DNA from: Boswellia sacra
Lineage: Eukaryota; Streptophyta; Magnoliopsida; Sapindales; Burseraceae
Length of the DNA: 64,000 nt
Direction: 5' to 3'
Assembly: GCA_013180625.2 (NCBI GenBank)
Contig: SNVD02009198.1
Location: 301,711 to 365,710, forward strand
The translations under genes were made by a program, and so were the position numbers. Below the pieces are notes generated by a model, which was not told the DNA's origin, searched no databases, and saw only the letters and a program-made list of their open reading frames with translations. Below are positions 1 through 13,060 of this stretch, in pieces; the stretch's first letter is position 1, and each line of letters starts with the position of its first letter.

Positions 1-764
1 AAAACTTAAAAAAGTATTACGATACTAAAATACTAATACAACAAAAATGCTAGTTGGTATTATTCCCCAATTGGGCAGGAGAGAGAGTTCACATTCTCCC
101 ATATCATCATCAATGGTGACAGTGACCAGGCACCTTGTCATCTTCTCCACCCATGATTTTTGCCCGTTGCTGAGAAAAAAATGATACCCTCATACATCAT
201 GTATAATGTGTACATTTTATTTTTAGAAGAAAATCAACAACCAGAAATCAAATTCAATTTTCGATCATTTAATTTAACGAAATTTTAATAACAGTAGGGT
301 CATTAATAACATTATAAAAAAGGTCAAGGTTATATGTAATATTAGACCTTAGTTCAGGGTTATTATTATATTATCTCATTAAAATATTGCAGCTTAATCA
401 ATTTACTCAATTGATATAAAATAGTGACGTGAAATTGTTGTTAATATAAAAAGTAAAATATAATTTATACTTACCGTGCTATTTTAGTGATTGTTTTGTA
501 TTTAATTTATATTATTTATTGTTTTATTTTATGTTATGTTTAATTTATTAAAAATTATTGGATTTTAATTATATGACCCATTTCACATCCTAACTTTTAT
601 ATTCCAAATTAAAAATTAATGATTAAAAATTATTTTCATGCTTTCATTAGTTAAAACTAATCAATGATAGAATTTGAAAAACGTAAGGGGTGTCAATGAC
701 TAAAACTTTGGTTTTCTCTCGAAATTAGGTGGATTCTTAGGTGTAATCAATAACACTAGCTTAT

Positions 765-986
765 TTATGAACTTACCGATTTTACTTCAAACTCAATGAA
801 AAAGCGGACTCTACCTATGCCGGCCTCCAGGTTAAATCTAGCCACGTCAATCTCAACAATCACTGTAGGAACACCCAGACGCATTACTGTATTCTTTGGA
901 TACCACTTGACTAGCCTTAACACACAATCTCTGCTACATTCTTCATGTCGGCAATAATAAAATTTGAAAAAAAAATCAGCATGCAC
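765..986 (-). CDS. Hypothetical 73-aa ORF, repeat copy 1
   Basis: This ORF is shared, with few changes, by the three full units of the array. It contains a Cys-rich start (YYCRHEECSRDC) followed by a mixed hydrophobic/charged segment ending in FEVKSVSS. I do not recognise the family. It could be one exon of a split gene fragment rather than a complete protein, because the reading frame begins in AT-rich, intron-like sequence. There is no clear promoter. Confidence 0.2.
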   Translation of the reverse strand: MHADFFFKFYYCRHEECSRDCVLRLVKWYPKNTVMRLGVPTVIVEIDVARFNLEAGIGRVRFFIEFEVKSVSS

Positions 987-1973
987 ACTATAAAATTCAA
1001 ATAAAACAACCTAAAAGAAAAGAAAAAAAACCCTTTTTGAAAGAGTGACTGTTGACTCATAGTACTCCTTCTTATCTTACTAGGAAATCTTGAGATTTAG
1101 AAAATTATGTTGGTGGTCCACTCTCATACAGGACAGCTAAAGAAAAAAAACATATAAAAGTCACATTAAACACAAAATTTTTATTAAAAAAATGTAGCCA
1201 ATAATACAAAAACTTAAAAAAGAATTACCATACTAAAATACTAATATAACAAAAATACTAGTTGGTATTATTCCCCAACTGGACATGGGAGAGAGTTCAC
1301 ATTCTCCCATATCATCATCTATGGTGACAGTGACCAAGCACCTTATCATCTTCTCCACCCATGATTTTTGTCCGTTGCTAAGAAAAAAATGATACCCTCA
1401 TACATCATGTACAATGTGTACATTTTATTTTTAGAGGAAAATCAACAACCAGAAATCAGATTCAATTTCCAATCATTTAATCTATCAAAATTTTAATAAC
1501 GGTAGGGTCATTAATAACATTATAAAAATGGTCAGGGTTATATGTAATATTAGACCTTAGTTCAGGGTTATTTATAACATTATCTCATTAAAATATTGCA
1601 GCTTAATCAGTTTACTCAATTGATATAAAATAGTGACGTGAAATTGTTGTTAATATAAAAAGTAAAATATAATTTATACTTACCGTGCTATTTTAGTGAT
1701 TGTTTTGTATTTAATTTATATTACTTATTGTTTTATTTTATGTTATGTTTAATTTATTAAAAATTATTGGATTTTAATTATATGACCCATTTCACATCCT
1801 AACTTTTATATTCCAAATTAAAAATTAATGATTAAAAATTATTTTCATGCTTTCGTTAGTTAAAACTAATCAATTATAGAATTTGAAAAACGTAAGGGGT
1901 GTCAATGACTAAAACTTTGGTTTTCTCTCGAAATTAGGTGGATTCTTAGGTGTAATCAATAATACTAGCTTAT

Positions 1974-2180
1974 TTATGAACTTATCGATTTTACTTCAAA
2001 CTCAATGAGAAAGCGGACTCTACCTATGCCAGCCTCCAGGTTAAATCCAGCCACGTCAATCTCAACAATCACTGTAGGAACACCCAGATGCATTACTGTA
2101 TTCTTTGGACACCACTTGACTAGCCTTAACAAACAATCTCTGCCACATTCTTCATGTTGGCAATAATAAAATTTGAACAA
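1974..2180 (-). CDS. Hypothetical 68-aa ORF, repeat copy 2
   Basis: Copy 2 of the repeat-borne ORF, beginning MFKFYYCQHEEC and ending FEVKSISS. It is nearly the same as copies 1 and 3, with a few residue changes. Frame conservation between copies is the only support for coding, and recent duplication alone could explain it. Confidence 0.2.
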   Translation of the reverse strand: MFKFYYCQHEECGRDCLLRLVKWCPKNTVMHLGVPTVIVEIDVAGFNLEAGIGRVRFLIEFEVKSISS

Positions 2181-3186
2181 AAAAAATCAACATGCACACT
2201 ATAAAATTCAAATAAAACAACGTAAAAGAAAAGGAAAAAAAACCTTTTTTGAAAGAGTGACTGTTGACTCATAGTACTCCTTTATATCTTGCCGGGAAAT
2301 CTTGAGATTTAAAAAATTATATTGGTGGTCCACTCTCGTACAGGACAGCTAAAGAAAAAAAAACATATAAAGTCACATTAAACACAAAATTTTTATTAAA
2401 AAAATGTAACCAATAATACAAAAACTTAAAAAAGAATTACCATACTAAAGTACTAGTACAACAAAAATACTAGTTGGTATTATTCCCCAATTGGGCACGG
2501 GAGAGAGTTCACATTCTTCCATATCATCATCAATGGTGACAGTGACCAAGCACCTTATCATCTTCTCCACCCATGATTTTTGCCTGTTGCTGAGAAAAAA
2601 ATGATACCCTCATACATCATGAACAATGTGTACATTTTGTTTTTAGAGGAAAGTCAACAACCAGAAATCAGATTCAATTTCCAATCATTTAATTTAACGG
2701 AATTTTAATAACAGTAGGGTCATTAATAACATTATAAAAAAGGTCAAGGTTATATGTAATATTAGACCTTAGTTCAGGGTTATTTATAATATTATCTCAT
2801 TAAGATATTGTAGCTTAATCAATTTACTCAATTCATATAAAATAGTGATGTGAAATTGTTGTTAATATAAAAAGTAAAATATACTTTGTACTTACTGTGC
2901 TATTTTAGTTATTGTTTTGTATTTAATTTATATTATATATTGTTTTACTTTATGTTATGTTTAATTTTTTAAAAATTATTGGATTTTAATTATATGACCC
3001 ATTTCACATTCCTAACTTTTATATTCCAAATTAAAAATTAATGATTAAAAATTATTTTCATGCTTTCATTAGTTAAAACTAATCAATGATAGAATTTGAA
3101 AAATGTAAGGGGTGTCAATGACTAAAACTTTGGTTTTCTCTCGAAATTAGGTGGATTATTAGGTGTAATCAATAATACTAGCTTAT

Positions 3187-3483
3187 TTATGAACTTATCG
3201 ATTTTACTTCAAACTCAATGAGAAAGCGGACTCTACCTATGCCGGCCTCCAGGTAAAATCCAGCCACGTCAATCTCAACAATCACTGTAGGAACACCCAG
3301 ACGCATTACTGTATTCTTTGGATACCACTTGACTAGCCTTAACACACAATCTCTGCCACATTCTTCATGTTGGCAATAATAAAATTTGAACAAAAAAATC
3401 AACATGCACACTATAAAATTCAAATAAAACAACGTAAAAGAAAAGGAAAAAAACCTTTTTTGAAAGAGTGACTGTTGACTCAT
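3187..3483 (-). CDS. Hypothetical 98-aa ORF, repeat copy 3
   Basis: Copy 3 of the repeat-borne ORF. It is longer at the N-terminus because the upstream sequence stays open here, adding a hydrophobic Phe/Leu-rich stretch that is probably not real coding sequence. The core (YYCQHEECGRDC to FEVKSISS) matches the other copies. Function unknown. Confidence 0.2.
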   Translation of the reverse strand: MSQQSLFQKRFFSFSFTLFYLNFIVCMLIFLFKFYYCQHEECGRDCVLRLVKWYPKNTVMRLGVPTVIVEIDVAGFYLEAGIGRVRFLIEFEVKSISS

Positions 3484-4155
3484 AGTACTCCTTCCTATGT
3501 TGCCGGGAAATCTTGAGATTTAGAAAATTATATTGGTGGTCCACTCTCAAACAGGACAGCTAAGGAAAAAAAAAACATATAAAAGTCACATTAAACACAA
3601 AATTTTTATTAAAAAATGTAGCCAATAATACAAAAACTTAAAAAAGAATTACCATACTAAAATACTGATACAACAAAAATACTAGTTGGTATTATTCCCC
3701 AATTGGGCACGGGAGAGAGTTCACATTTTCCCATATCATCATCAACGGTGACAGTGACCAAGCACCTTATCATCTTCTCCACCCATGATTTTTGCCCGTT
3801 GCTGAGAAAAAAATGATACCCTCATACATCATGTGCAATGTGTACATTTTGTTTTTAGAGGAAAATCAACAACCAGAAATCATATTCAATTTCCAATCAA
3901 ACTAACTATTTAAATTTGGTTCTTACATAGTCAAGTTTGAACAAACAAACACCAGGTGGAAGGAATTCTATATCTTTTATCTTTCAAAACAATTAAAGTT
4001 CTTACTTTTAAGCCATAATTGCAAAACTCTAATCCTTATATTTTTTATTCAAGACAGTTCTTTAGTCACTTTATTTATTCTCAGCCAAGCCAAGAAGACA
4101 ACAAACCAAAGAGAAAAATTAAACGAAACATAACAAGTCGAAGAAACTAGCCTCA

Positions 4156-5435
4156 AATGGAAAATATTCACATTATAATTCTAGGTCTTCAAAAGTTTAG
4201 CCTCAAAGTGGAAACGGAAGCCAAGGCCATGGCCACTATCTGTTGACTTGGTTGAGTGTCCATGTTTGAAAATGCTAGAGTTAGTGGGAGTCAACTTTAC
4301 AGATGAAGAGTTATATCGGTTCATATCAAATTTTCCTTTGCTTGAAGAGCTACACTTGTTTGGTTTGAATCTCCTTGAAAGATTATAATTTAAAGCAATC
4401 AGTTTAAGAGGCGCTTGGAATTAATTTCCTATAATCTCCTCGAAAGGGTTTCTATCTCAAGTAATCAGCTTAACACCTTAGCACTTAGTTGCCTTAGGAA
4501 TTTGAAGGCACTTGAAGTGGATACTCCAAAGTTACATTCTTTTATTTACCACAGTAATCCAATTCCCACTTTTTCCATAAATGCTCCATGTCCCTGGAAA
4601 GTTTCCTTCAAGTCTGTCCGTGGTTGAATTTTTTTTGATGGGTGGTGTCTCGATGTAAGGGAATTTCTTGGAGCATCCCGGAAAATTGAAGTTCTAGAAA
4701 TACGTGTGAAAGAGGATATGGTATGTCTTCAAGTACTATGTGATTGATTGTACAGTTCAGTAGTTTTTTCTCATTTTTGTTTATTGTGCTCTTAACTTCT
4801 TTTTTCTGTTAATTCCTTTTATGCAGAGTTCATGTAATTTAGAAGATCTGAAAGAGAGTTGGCGATCACTTCCAGCTTGTCATGTTGGGTATATAGATAT
4901 AGATATAGGAGTGGCACCCTCAGATTACAAGATCATTTTGCAAATCCTAGCATGACTTATTCAAGGTATGTTCAATTCAATGTTAGTAGAGGGTATGTTC
5001 AATTCAATGTTAGTCTGCTAAAAGTTAGGTTGGCTGTGAACAAAACTAGTTCCATTGGTAATTTTTAGCTCAACATGTAAAATAAATGATTGGTAGAATG
5101 CTTTTTCATTTTTATTTTTTTTTCCTATTACTTAATTACTGTCTTTTTTGGTCAGGACTTCTAGCCATTAAGTCTATAATTGGTTCAGTAAATCATGTTT
5201 CATTTGCGAATAGAGATGTTAACTGCTGCAATTCTCACCATATCAAATGTTGGTGGCACTTGAAAAATGTGGGGATTGAGAGTTTCTTTCGACATGAAGA
5301 TTTCAAAATATTTGATAAAGATAATTTGATGAAGCTGCTTCATATAGATATAGATAATTTGTTAATTCGATGGAAATAAATGAATGGTCTACCCTTCCAA
5401 AAGGAGAGCTGCAGTTTCATCTTAATTGGTGTTAA
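4156..5435 (+). pseudogene. F-box/LRR pseudogene fragment (3' half)
   Basis: Nucleotide similarity runs from about 4156 to 5435 against 13983-15348 of the intact F-box gene. It starts at the sequence encoding the central LRR region and continues through the second and third exons, ending on the same C-terminal Trp-Cys-stop. The F-box and first LRRs are absent. It is dead: a frameshift creates a stop near 4386, a TGA interrupts the frame near 4625, and the second exon has lost its 3' part and donor near 4955. Intron positions are kept, so this is a DNA-level duplicate, not a retrocopy. Confidence 0.85.
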
Positions 5436-6387
5436 TTTTCCTTCATGTTTCTTTCTTAGATTTTCTTCACATCCAAACAAAAAATTTCCTCAAATCTCTT
5501 AACCATCAAACCCCAGTCACTGAAACCTTTTTCTCTCCGCCTCCCAAAAACTTTCTTTTTTCAAGTTATGTAGGCAGTTCAGAAAGGGATAAGCTTCACA
5601 CCAGATGGTGGCCGTGGCTTCTTTGCTTTCTCTCCATCGTACAAACAACAAACATCCGAAAATCATGAAACCACACATAATATAAAACCAAGAAAATTCT
5701 TAAAAAAACCCATAAAACCATCCGCACAAACTCACTAGCCCACTTAACGACGAAATTGGAGAACATGAAATATCTAGAGAACCGAAGAAACCATCCGCGA
5801 GTCTGGAAAACTAATTCGGGCTAACCCATGAGCTAGTTTTGGCTTAAGGAGGGTTTATTTGGGCTTTGGTAACGGAGGACTTGATGTAGAGAGAGAGTGA
5901 CCCCCATGGTGGGTTTGCGTAGAGATAGTGGAGGCAAAAGAGAAGACAATGAGAGGACGCGCGACTTGAAAGGGAGGAGCTTGCAAGGCTGCTGTAGATA
6001 GCTGTAGATAGCTGGGAACGGATTTGATTAGCCGCATTTTGATGGAAGCACAACAGCAAAGGAAGAGGAGGTTGGAAACGTTGTTCTAGGTTTAGGTCTA
6101 GGTAGGTTTTAATTTCGAGTTTTTTAATAAATGTTTTGATGATTTATTAAGTTATCAATATTCCCTATTATTGTATTATTTCAACAACCGAAATGTCGAC
6201 AACGCCCTCAAACTGTTAATTGGTTCAAACGACAATTTTAAATTCGGGGTTTAAATGGTACTAAATAAAAACTAGGAGGCAAAGTTGTTTCGAGCAAAAC
6301 TAAGGGGTCCTTATGAATTTTCCTTATAATAAAATACTTTTAAGGGATCCCTATGTTAATTTTCCTTATAATAAAATATTTTATTCT

Positions 6388-6588
6388 ATTGTTTAACCAA
6401 AGTTTATCAACTTGTTTCGTTAACTAGATTAATTGTTTTGTAGACATTGATGTGTTGAAAACTATTACCATTTTATCTTTTCTTTGTTAATTTTAACAAA
6501 TGCTTGAATTTATTTTTCAGTCTAGGAGTGTTAGACAAATTGTTTAAAGCTCTTAGTCAAATCATCACTTAACTTATATTAATTTAAA
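6388..6588. repeat. Dispersed ~200-bp repeat, copy A
   Basis: This stretch aligns with 11212-11418 in the same orientation. Shared blocks include 'attgtttaacc', 'taccattttat', 'gttaattttaaca', 'gcttgaattt' and 'tcttagtcaaatcatcact'. It ends at the same point in both copies. It is probably a fragment of an old transposable element; I cannot name the family. Confidence 0.7.
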
Positions 6589-6645
6589 AGTGATATTACA
6601 TCTACGGTTAAATTCTACAATCAATTCTTTACAATTTGAGTTGAC

Positions 6646-6854
6646 AAAATTTTATTAAATGAGTAAAAAACAAAAACAGAAAACAGAAAACATAGTAATT
6701 ATATCTTTAAGGATAGTTGATTGTACACAAGTTGTAAGAATAATATTATTTAAAATTTTATTGAATGAGTGAAAAACAAAAACAAAGAACGGAAGACAAA
6801 ATAATTATATCTTTAAGAAGAGTTGATTGTACACAAGTTGTAAGAATAATATTA
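6646..6854. repeat. Tandem duplication, 2 x ~106 bp
   Basis: The segment starting 'aaaattttatt' near 6646 recurs at 6752 and again ends with 'acacaagttgtaagaataa'. Copies differ by several substitutions and small indels. Confidence 0.75.
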
Positions 6855-9800
6855 ATTATGTATATTTTATTACATTTATAGTGTTATAATTAACAAGAAA
6901 AATATCATTGGACACCCTTTAAGCCAAAATTGAGGCCCCTCAAGTTTTCAAAAGCCCCCAAAAACCCCAATCGTTACTCGTTAGTCTCAACATATTACAG
7001 TCACCATCCTCAAGGGTGTTATAGATATTCCAGTTTATTGGTATTTAAAAAAATATATTTTACTTTAGAACACCAGACTATAAAATTTTAATAAAAAGAA
7101 TACATTTAATAAAAGAAAAGCACTTTTCAACTCCTGAAACCGTAAGTTTTGGAAATAAAAAATATTTTTACAATAATTTAAGGAATAATAATCTTCAAAA
7201 TACTGGAAAATATATGATTGTCGTTTATTTTTTTCTTCAGTATTTTGTTCAAATATTTTATAAAATATTGTTACTTTATAAATTTTTGTATACAAATAAA
7301 AAAATGGGTTTGAATCTTGACTGTTGATCCAAAAATGAAGAGTTTGAACTTTGAAACTATCAAGCACATGTATAGAAGATAAATAATAGGAATGTAGCAT
7401 ATAACTGTCCAGTTCGTATCCAATGTTTTTGTTGTTGGCATGATTCAGAAAAAATTGGCGGATGCAATTAATAATTATAAATCAAATTGACTTCGAACAA
7501 ATTGGAGCATATTGGCTTTCTTCTTCTTCTTCTTCTTTTATCTCTTCAACCCCTCGGTGTGCTTCCTTGAATCACCAACCACTGTCATCCCTTCTTAATT
7601 GCTTTCATAATTTTGTAACTGATATCGTGGTTGTATCTTTCTTAATTGGTGTAGTTACAAGAGTCATGACTGATAAAGTGCAAACAGCTTTGTTAAATAT
7701 TACTAAGAAAGTGTTTTACAGTGAAGAAGGGGCTTGGTCTTCTGGTAGAGAAGTGCAAGGTTAGAATTTGGTACACTAAAGTTGAAGTTAGAAAGAGAGC
7801 GTGAGTTACTAAGAAAGTTTGAGTGAGGGAGAAAGCAGATTTCTTTTACAGTTAATTCAAGTAGCTTATAATCTGGAACGACTTAGTAAATTGCAACTTG
7901 ACTACCCATGAACGTAGGTTGATTTAGTCGAATCACATAAAACTCCTCCGTGCACTTTTACTTTTTCACTAGTTACGTTTTACATAACTACTTTAGTCTC
8001 ATGTTAAGTTAACTAAATCGTGGTTTTAGAACTTACAATCTCTAACTAAAATTATATATTAAGTGTTAACTTCATCAAACCTATCAAATATATCTTACAC
8101 AAGTTTTGACTAGATTTATAAATTTATTCGATTTGAAATATACTGCATGAGAATCCTATTGTTTTGAAGTGTTGACTTGATTTTGTAGTGTATCAAAGAC
8201 AAAATTTTAAATGGCATATTGTGAATATATTTTTACGAGTTTTGTGTTTAATTTTCAATCAATAGTTTATATTTTGATGGGTCTTGTTGTATTTCGCCAT
8301 GAAAACAAGAAAACCTATATAGATTTTAACGTCAAAATTAAAAAATTCAGTTAAAAGGATGACTGAGATGTCATCTCATTATGGCATTAAATATTCCATG
8401 AAATTACTATCTGAATATTTTTATATTCTATTTAGAATAGATTAATTTATTTGCATTGTGGCTTGACAATGAGAACCTCTTGGTTGTCCAGAAGAATTTG
8501 TCATCTCATTATGGTTTACTTTCCTCAATCCTTGTCTGGTAGTAGTAGATTTTGAATCATAAACTCGTAATATATGTCCAGTGGTTTCTAGGCTAGGCTT
8601 AAAATGTTTACGTTGCTAATCTTTTTTTTTTTTAATCAATCTAAAGACATAGGAAATAAAATCTAATAAGGTAAAAAATATTCAGAACATAGTGAGTTTT
8701 GTTATTAAAATAGTTATATTATTTTGAAAAAAGTTAGAGGTACCAAAAAAAATCCATATAATTTACTAAAAAGTCCATATAATTCAAAAATCAGTCTAGG
8801 CTAGGCTTTTTTTTTTCAGTTGGATAAATTTAGATATAATCAGTGGTTAGCGGTAACACAGTAGAAATTAAAATTGAGAAATTGCGTAACACTGAATATC
8901 ATACACAAACAAAAAGTGTATATATATATGGCTTCGATTTTAAACTCAATCTTAATTAGTTTGATTGTAGTATTGGACACTTTTTTAAAAAATTAAGACA
9001 TTACAAGAAGATTTAATAAGTGAGGATTTCATATTCTTCTCTACCTACAAAAAAATTCAAGTTTCCTGATCAGGGGAAATTGAATTCTAATAAAAAATTA
9101 AATCAATGCACAAAAGCAAGACTTTTACGAAAAGTGGTTAGCCGCCCTAGAAAGTATCATATTTCTTTTTCTTTCTACATACATATTGGTAAAAGTTTAA
9201 TACTGGTCTCGCTTATGATGGGATGGATTAGCACTCATCGATGTTTAACTTTAAAACTAACTATCAAAATTTTACTATTTATTATGTTTCAAAGAAATAT
9301 ACAAAAATAAATTGAAGAAAATATAAAATTCCTCCTTTAAAGAAAATCGTCGAGAGAACTGTAATTGTAGCCTGCAAGTTGTAACAGTAAAAAAATAATG
9401 ATTTTTTATATATGTTTTAAAATTTTTAAAAAACAATTAAAGAAAATCAGAAAACTAATTTGAGAAAATTTTACTATTTTTATTTTCATTTCTCTATATT
9501 TAAAAAAATTGAATTATTTAATTTTTTAGTTATCTTATTAAAGATAGAACAACCTAATAATCACGAATGAAAAAAAATAGATAATACTAAGGGCAATCAT
9601 GTAAGTCAATTGCATTTGATCAATATAACCGATGTACCTTTAAATAAAATTAGGATCCTATTACATTTTATATTGTATTGCATTGCATAGCATGTGATGG
9701 TGCAGTACAAAATTGCACCATTTCATTGCTTTGTGGGTATTAGAAGGGCTCCAACCCATTTGCCATGCACAGACCCAAAAGCTTGGGGCAAGTTCTTGTC

Positions 9801-10308
9801 TACTTTTTGGGCCTTTAGGCTTTGAAGGGGGCCCGTATAATTTCCTAAACTAGAATCTAAACTTTCAGTGTAGGGCCTGATGATGCTTGCTGCTTACGCA
9901 TCTACTCATCTAGTGCCATTCCTTACAGCAACTACGTAGGCATTAAAATCTTTCAAACATGTACATAAATATCTTTGAAAAACACATTTACAATTATAAG
10001 AGAAAACATGATTTTTCCGTTCACTGATCTTGATTGTTGTATATCCAAGCGGCATTTCTAGCTAGTTTGTCACATCATTTTACCTTCAAATGAAATATGT
10101 GTTGCTCTAATCATCACAAAAGAACTTATTTATCATATTCAAGTCATAATCAACTTGAATGCTTAAGATTTTCTTAACCAACCTTATATCTTAGTCTAAC
10201 TAATGCTAATTAACTCCGTATTTAGAGTTCTAAAACAGAGCTGGTTCTTTGATTTTTAATAAGTATTAAGTAACTTACCTATCCAAATAATCTAAGAGTT
10301 TACATAAG

Positions 10309-10310
<2 letters not shown>

Positions 10311-10364
<54 letters not shown>
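10311..10364. repeat. (AT)27 microsatellite
   Basis: Uninterrupted AT dinucleotide run of 54 bp, ending at the 'ctaata' after 10364. A candidate polymorphic marker; no function is implied. Confidence 0.97.
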
Positions 10365-10366
<2 letters not shown>

Positions 10367-11211
10367 AATACCATATAAAATTTCATAGCATTCTAAGTTC
10401 AGTAGGTACCTCAAAAATTTCATGTTTCTAGATATTACAAGTTTTATAAATCAATTTTCAGCAATGACCTCTCTCTATTTAAAAACATATAACAATTCAT
10501 GATTAATTACTAAAATCATAAAACTTGTCAAATTTAAACTATAAATTAAAATAAAAATCTAACAAATTTCATAATTTTATGAGATATTTAAGTGCCTCAA
10601 ATAATTTTTCTTAGAACTAATCTTTTGCAAAAAAAAATTGAAATTTCAGCACTACAGAGTCAATTTTAAAATTTGACAAAAATCGGATACTTCATATATT
10701 TATATGAAATAAATTTTAAACAATCTTTTGAGATGTCTATTCTTTAAGAATCAAAATTAAAGCAAATCAACTGTAGAAATTTCAAAAATCCTTTGCTATT
10801 CACTACAAACCTTAGGTTTTGATCACTAACTTCATAACCTTAATATTTCAATGAATAAAACAATAAATGTCAAGAGAATGATAAAATACATTTCGTTTGA
10901 AATTATATTTTTTAACAAAAATACAATTGTATTAACGAATTGAGTTTGATATTTGTATACTGTACTTTTTTAATTATTTTTTTAAATTTATAATCATATT
11001 TCATTTTTATAGTTTATTTGATAATTATTTTTTTAAAACTATATGCCTATATAATATTATCAATATTTAATAGAAAATATTATTTATACACCGGTATGCA
11101 CTATTAGATGTGACAACCACAGGGTTGACATTCTGCAAACGCGGTAAGATCGTAACCGACGGTAAGATCGTAAATTGATGATAAATTATTTTATTTTATT
11201 AATTTAATCTT

Positions 11212-11418
11212 ATTGTTTAACCAGAGTTTATTAACTTGATTCGTTAACCATATTTAACTGTTGGTGTGTAGTTGCTGATGTATTAAGCATATTACCATTT
11301 TATCCCTCCGTTAATTTTAACAGACGCTTGAATTTTTGTCTCTTTATTTTTTGTAGGAGTGCGAGGCAAGGTGAACTACGCCTTAGTCAAATCATCACTT
11401 GGACTCATAATAATTTAA
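11212..11418. repeat. Dispersed ~200-bp repeat, copy B
   Basis: Second copy of the repeat seen at 6388-6588, same orientation. It carries the same ordered blocks, including 'tagtcaaatcatcactt' near the end. Confidence 0.7.
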
Positions 11419-11864
11419 TCACATATATAGTATTATGATTACAATTTTAAATTTAGATGTCAACGTGTAACCCTATGATTTATTTAAAATTGTGATGTAC
11501 TAGAATTATTTTAGTAAGGCGAGTTGGATTTGAGGCAAGAAACAATTCGATGGGAAATGAAAAATAGAGTGAATGTAAAAATAAAAAAGAAAAAAAGAAA
11601 ATTTAATGAGATCAGGAAAGTGTTTCTATATTTGGTCGTAATCTTTTAAGAAAAGGAAATTTGATAAATTAATTAGATATAAACACACTCAACATTAAAT
11701 AAAAATATTTGTTACCAAATAATTTCAATTATATTATTTTTATAAAATATTTATAAAATAAATATATAATATATTTAGTTAATGATATGATATTTTATAT
11801 ACTAATTCAATACTAACTTTTTATAAAATAAATGAATATTTTTAAATAAATAAAACCACAAAAT

Positions 11865-12265
11865 GGATAATTCTAATTTGCCCCCTGAGGTTAGGCTTAA
11901 AAAAAATTGAAGACCTCGGTTTTCTGAAATCTAAGATTACCCCCTGAGGTTAATGTAGCACCGTTAGATTTAACAGAAAATATATTAAACCGTTAGATTT
12001 AACAGAAAATGTATTAAATAATAACTTAATATTAATATTAGATTTAATAAAAAATATATTAAATAATAATTTAACGCTAATAAGCAGTAAAATAGACTAT
12101 AATACACTTTTCTAAATGGTTTGTAAAGTGTTAAGTTACTATTTAATACATTTTTTGTTAAATATAACGGTACTACAGTAACCTCATGGGGCAAGTTTAG
12201 ATTTCAAAAAACTGAGGTCTTCGATTTTCTTTGCACCTAACCTCAGGGATAAATTGGAATTATCC
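11865..12265. mobile_element. MITE with ~120-bp terminal inverted repeats
   Basis: The first ~120 bases (starting 'ggataattctaatt') are closely matched by the reverse complement of the last ~120 (which starts 'ggataattccaatt'). Shared internal blocks include 'ctgaggttagg', 'gaagacctc' and 'gaaatctaa'. Total length is about 401 bp with no coding capacity. Long TIRs suggest a non-autonomous Mutator-like element, but I could not define a target-site duplication in the AT-rich flanks, so the superfamily is inference. Confidence 0.8.
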
Positions 12266-13060
12266 CTAAATAAAATAATATATTTAAAAGATGAGATATT
12301 TTAATATATTTTATTGACATAAATTTATAATAATTGATCTTATAGTTAAAAGTCAATAAAATACATTTAATATTGTTAATTCATCGATTATCTTAACATT
12401 AAATTTTATAAATCAACGATTAAAAAATTATGTCTTATTTTATATTAAAAGTTTTATATCAAAATATCTCTTATATATATATAATTAAAATCACATTCAT
12501 TGAATAAATATTTTATTATCAGTAATTTTTAAATTTCATTTTTTTAAAAATAATATATGGTTTTCGAAAATTTAAAAAAAAATATTATAATCACATATCC
12601 GTTATCGGTTACCATCGAAGATAGGCGTGTAAGACACCGCTGATACCACAAGAATCCCTAATCAGTGATCTGTCAAACCACCAAGCTTCAATCAACGTAC
12701 TGTAACCAGTTTTGCCGTAAAAGGCCAATGTTTATTCAGTGGTCTCACTAAAAAATCCCTTCTAGAAAAAACGATCAATCTTCGAAACCTCCCTCCCTTG
12801 TTAGATCGTCAACTGACGACTCTGATGGTGGTGGTGATGACCGAATTTTTGGTTCTCTAGCGGATGCAGACAATTGCCAATCTGCAATAGGGCGAATTTT
12901 TGACCCTCCCTTGTTAGCGAATTTTTTCTGACTGAAGTCGGCTTAGGCTTTTGTTTCTGTATTATTTAACCTAGATGAAGTCGAACTGTTATTTATAAAA
13001 TCCTGTTGCTGTCAAACAAAATTCAAAAGCTTTTCCTTCCTGCTTATGATTGATTTACCT

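Larger units (their letters stand above)
1..3899. repeat. Tandem array of a ~1.21-kb unit (about 3.2 copies)
   Basis: The same sequence restarts near 4, 1212, 2424 and 3636, a period of 1208-1212 bp. Copies differ by scattered substitutions and small indels. The fourth copy stops abruptly near 3899, inside the stretch that follows 'caaccagaaatca' in the other copies. The first copy starts at the window edge, so the array probably extends upstream. Each full unit carries one short minus-strand ORF with a conserved protein sequence. I do not recognise the unit as a known transposon: I see no terminal repeats, and the period is much longer than a typical plant satellite. It may be a duplicated gene fragment. 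Confidence 0.9.
5436..13060. other. Gene-poor, AT-rich interval
   Basis: I see no supported gene here. The longest open frames (minus 7065-7400, plus 7462-7764, plus 9020-9310) have low-complexity composition and no recognisable motif. The interval holds a 106-bp tandem duplication, a dispersed repeat pair, an AT microsatellite and a MITE, listed separately. Confidence 0.6.

Noticed and set aside
7462..7764. 100-aa plus-strand ORF with a Ser run
   Set aside because: The Ser run comes from a short CTT repeat; no homology or splice context was recognised.
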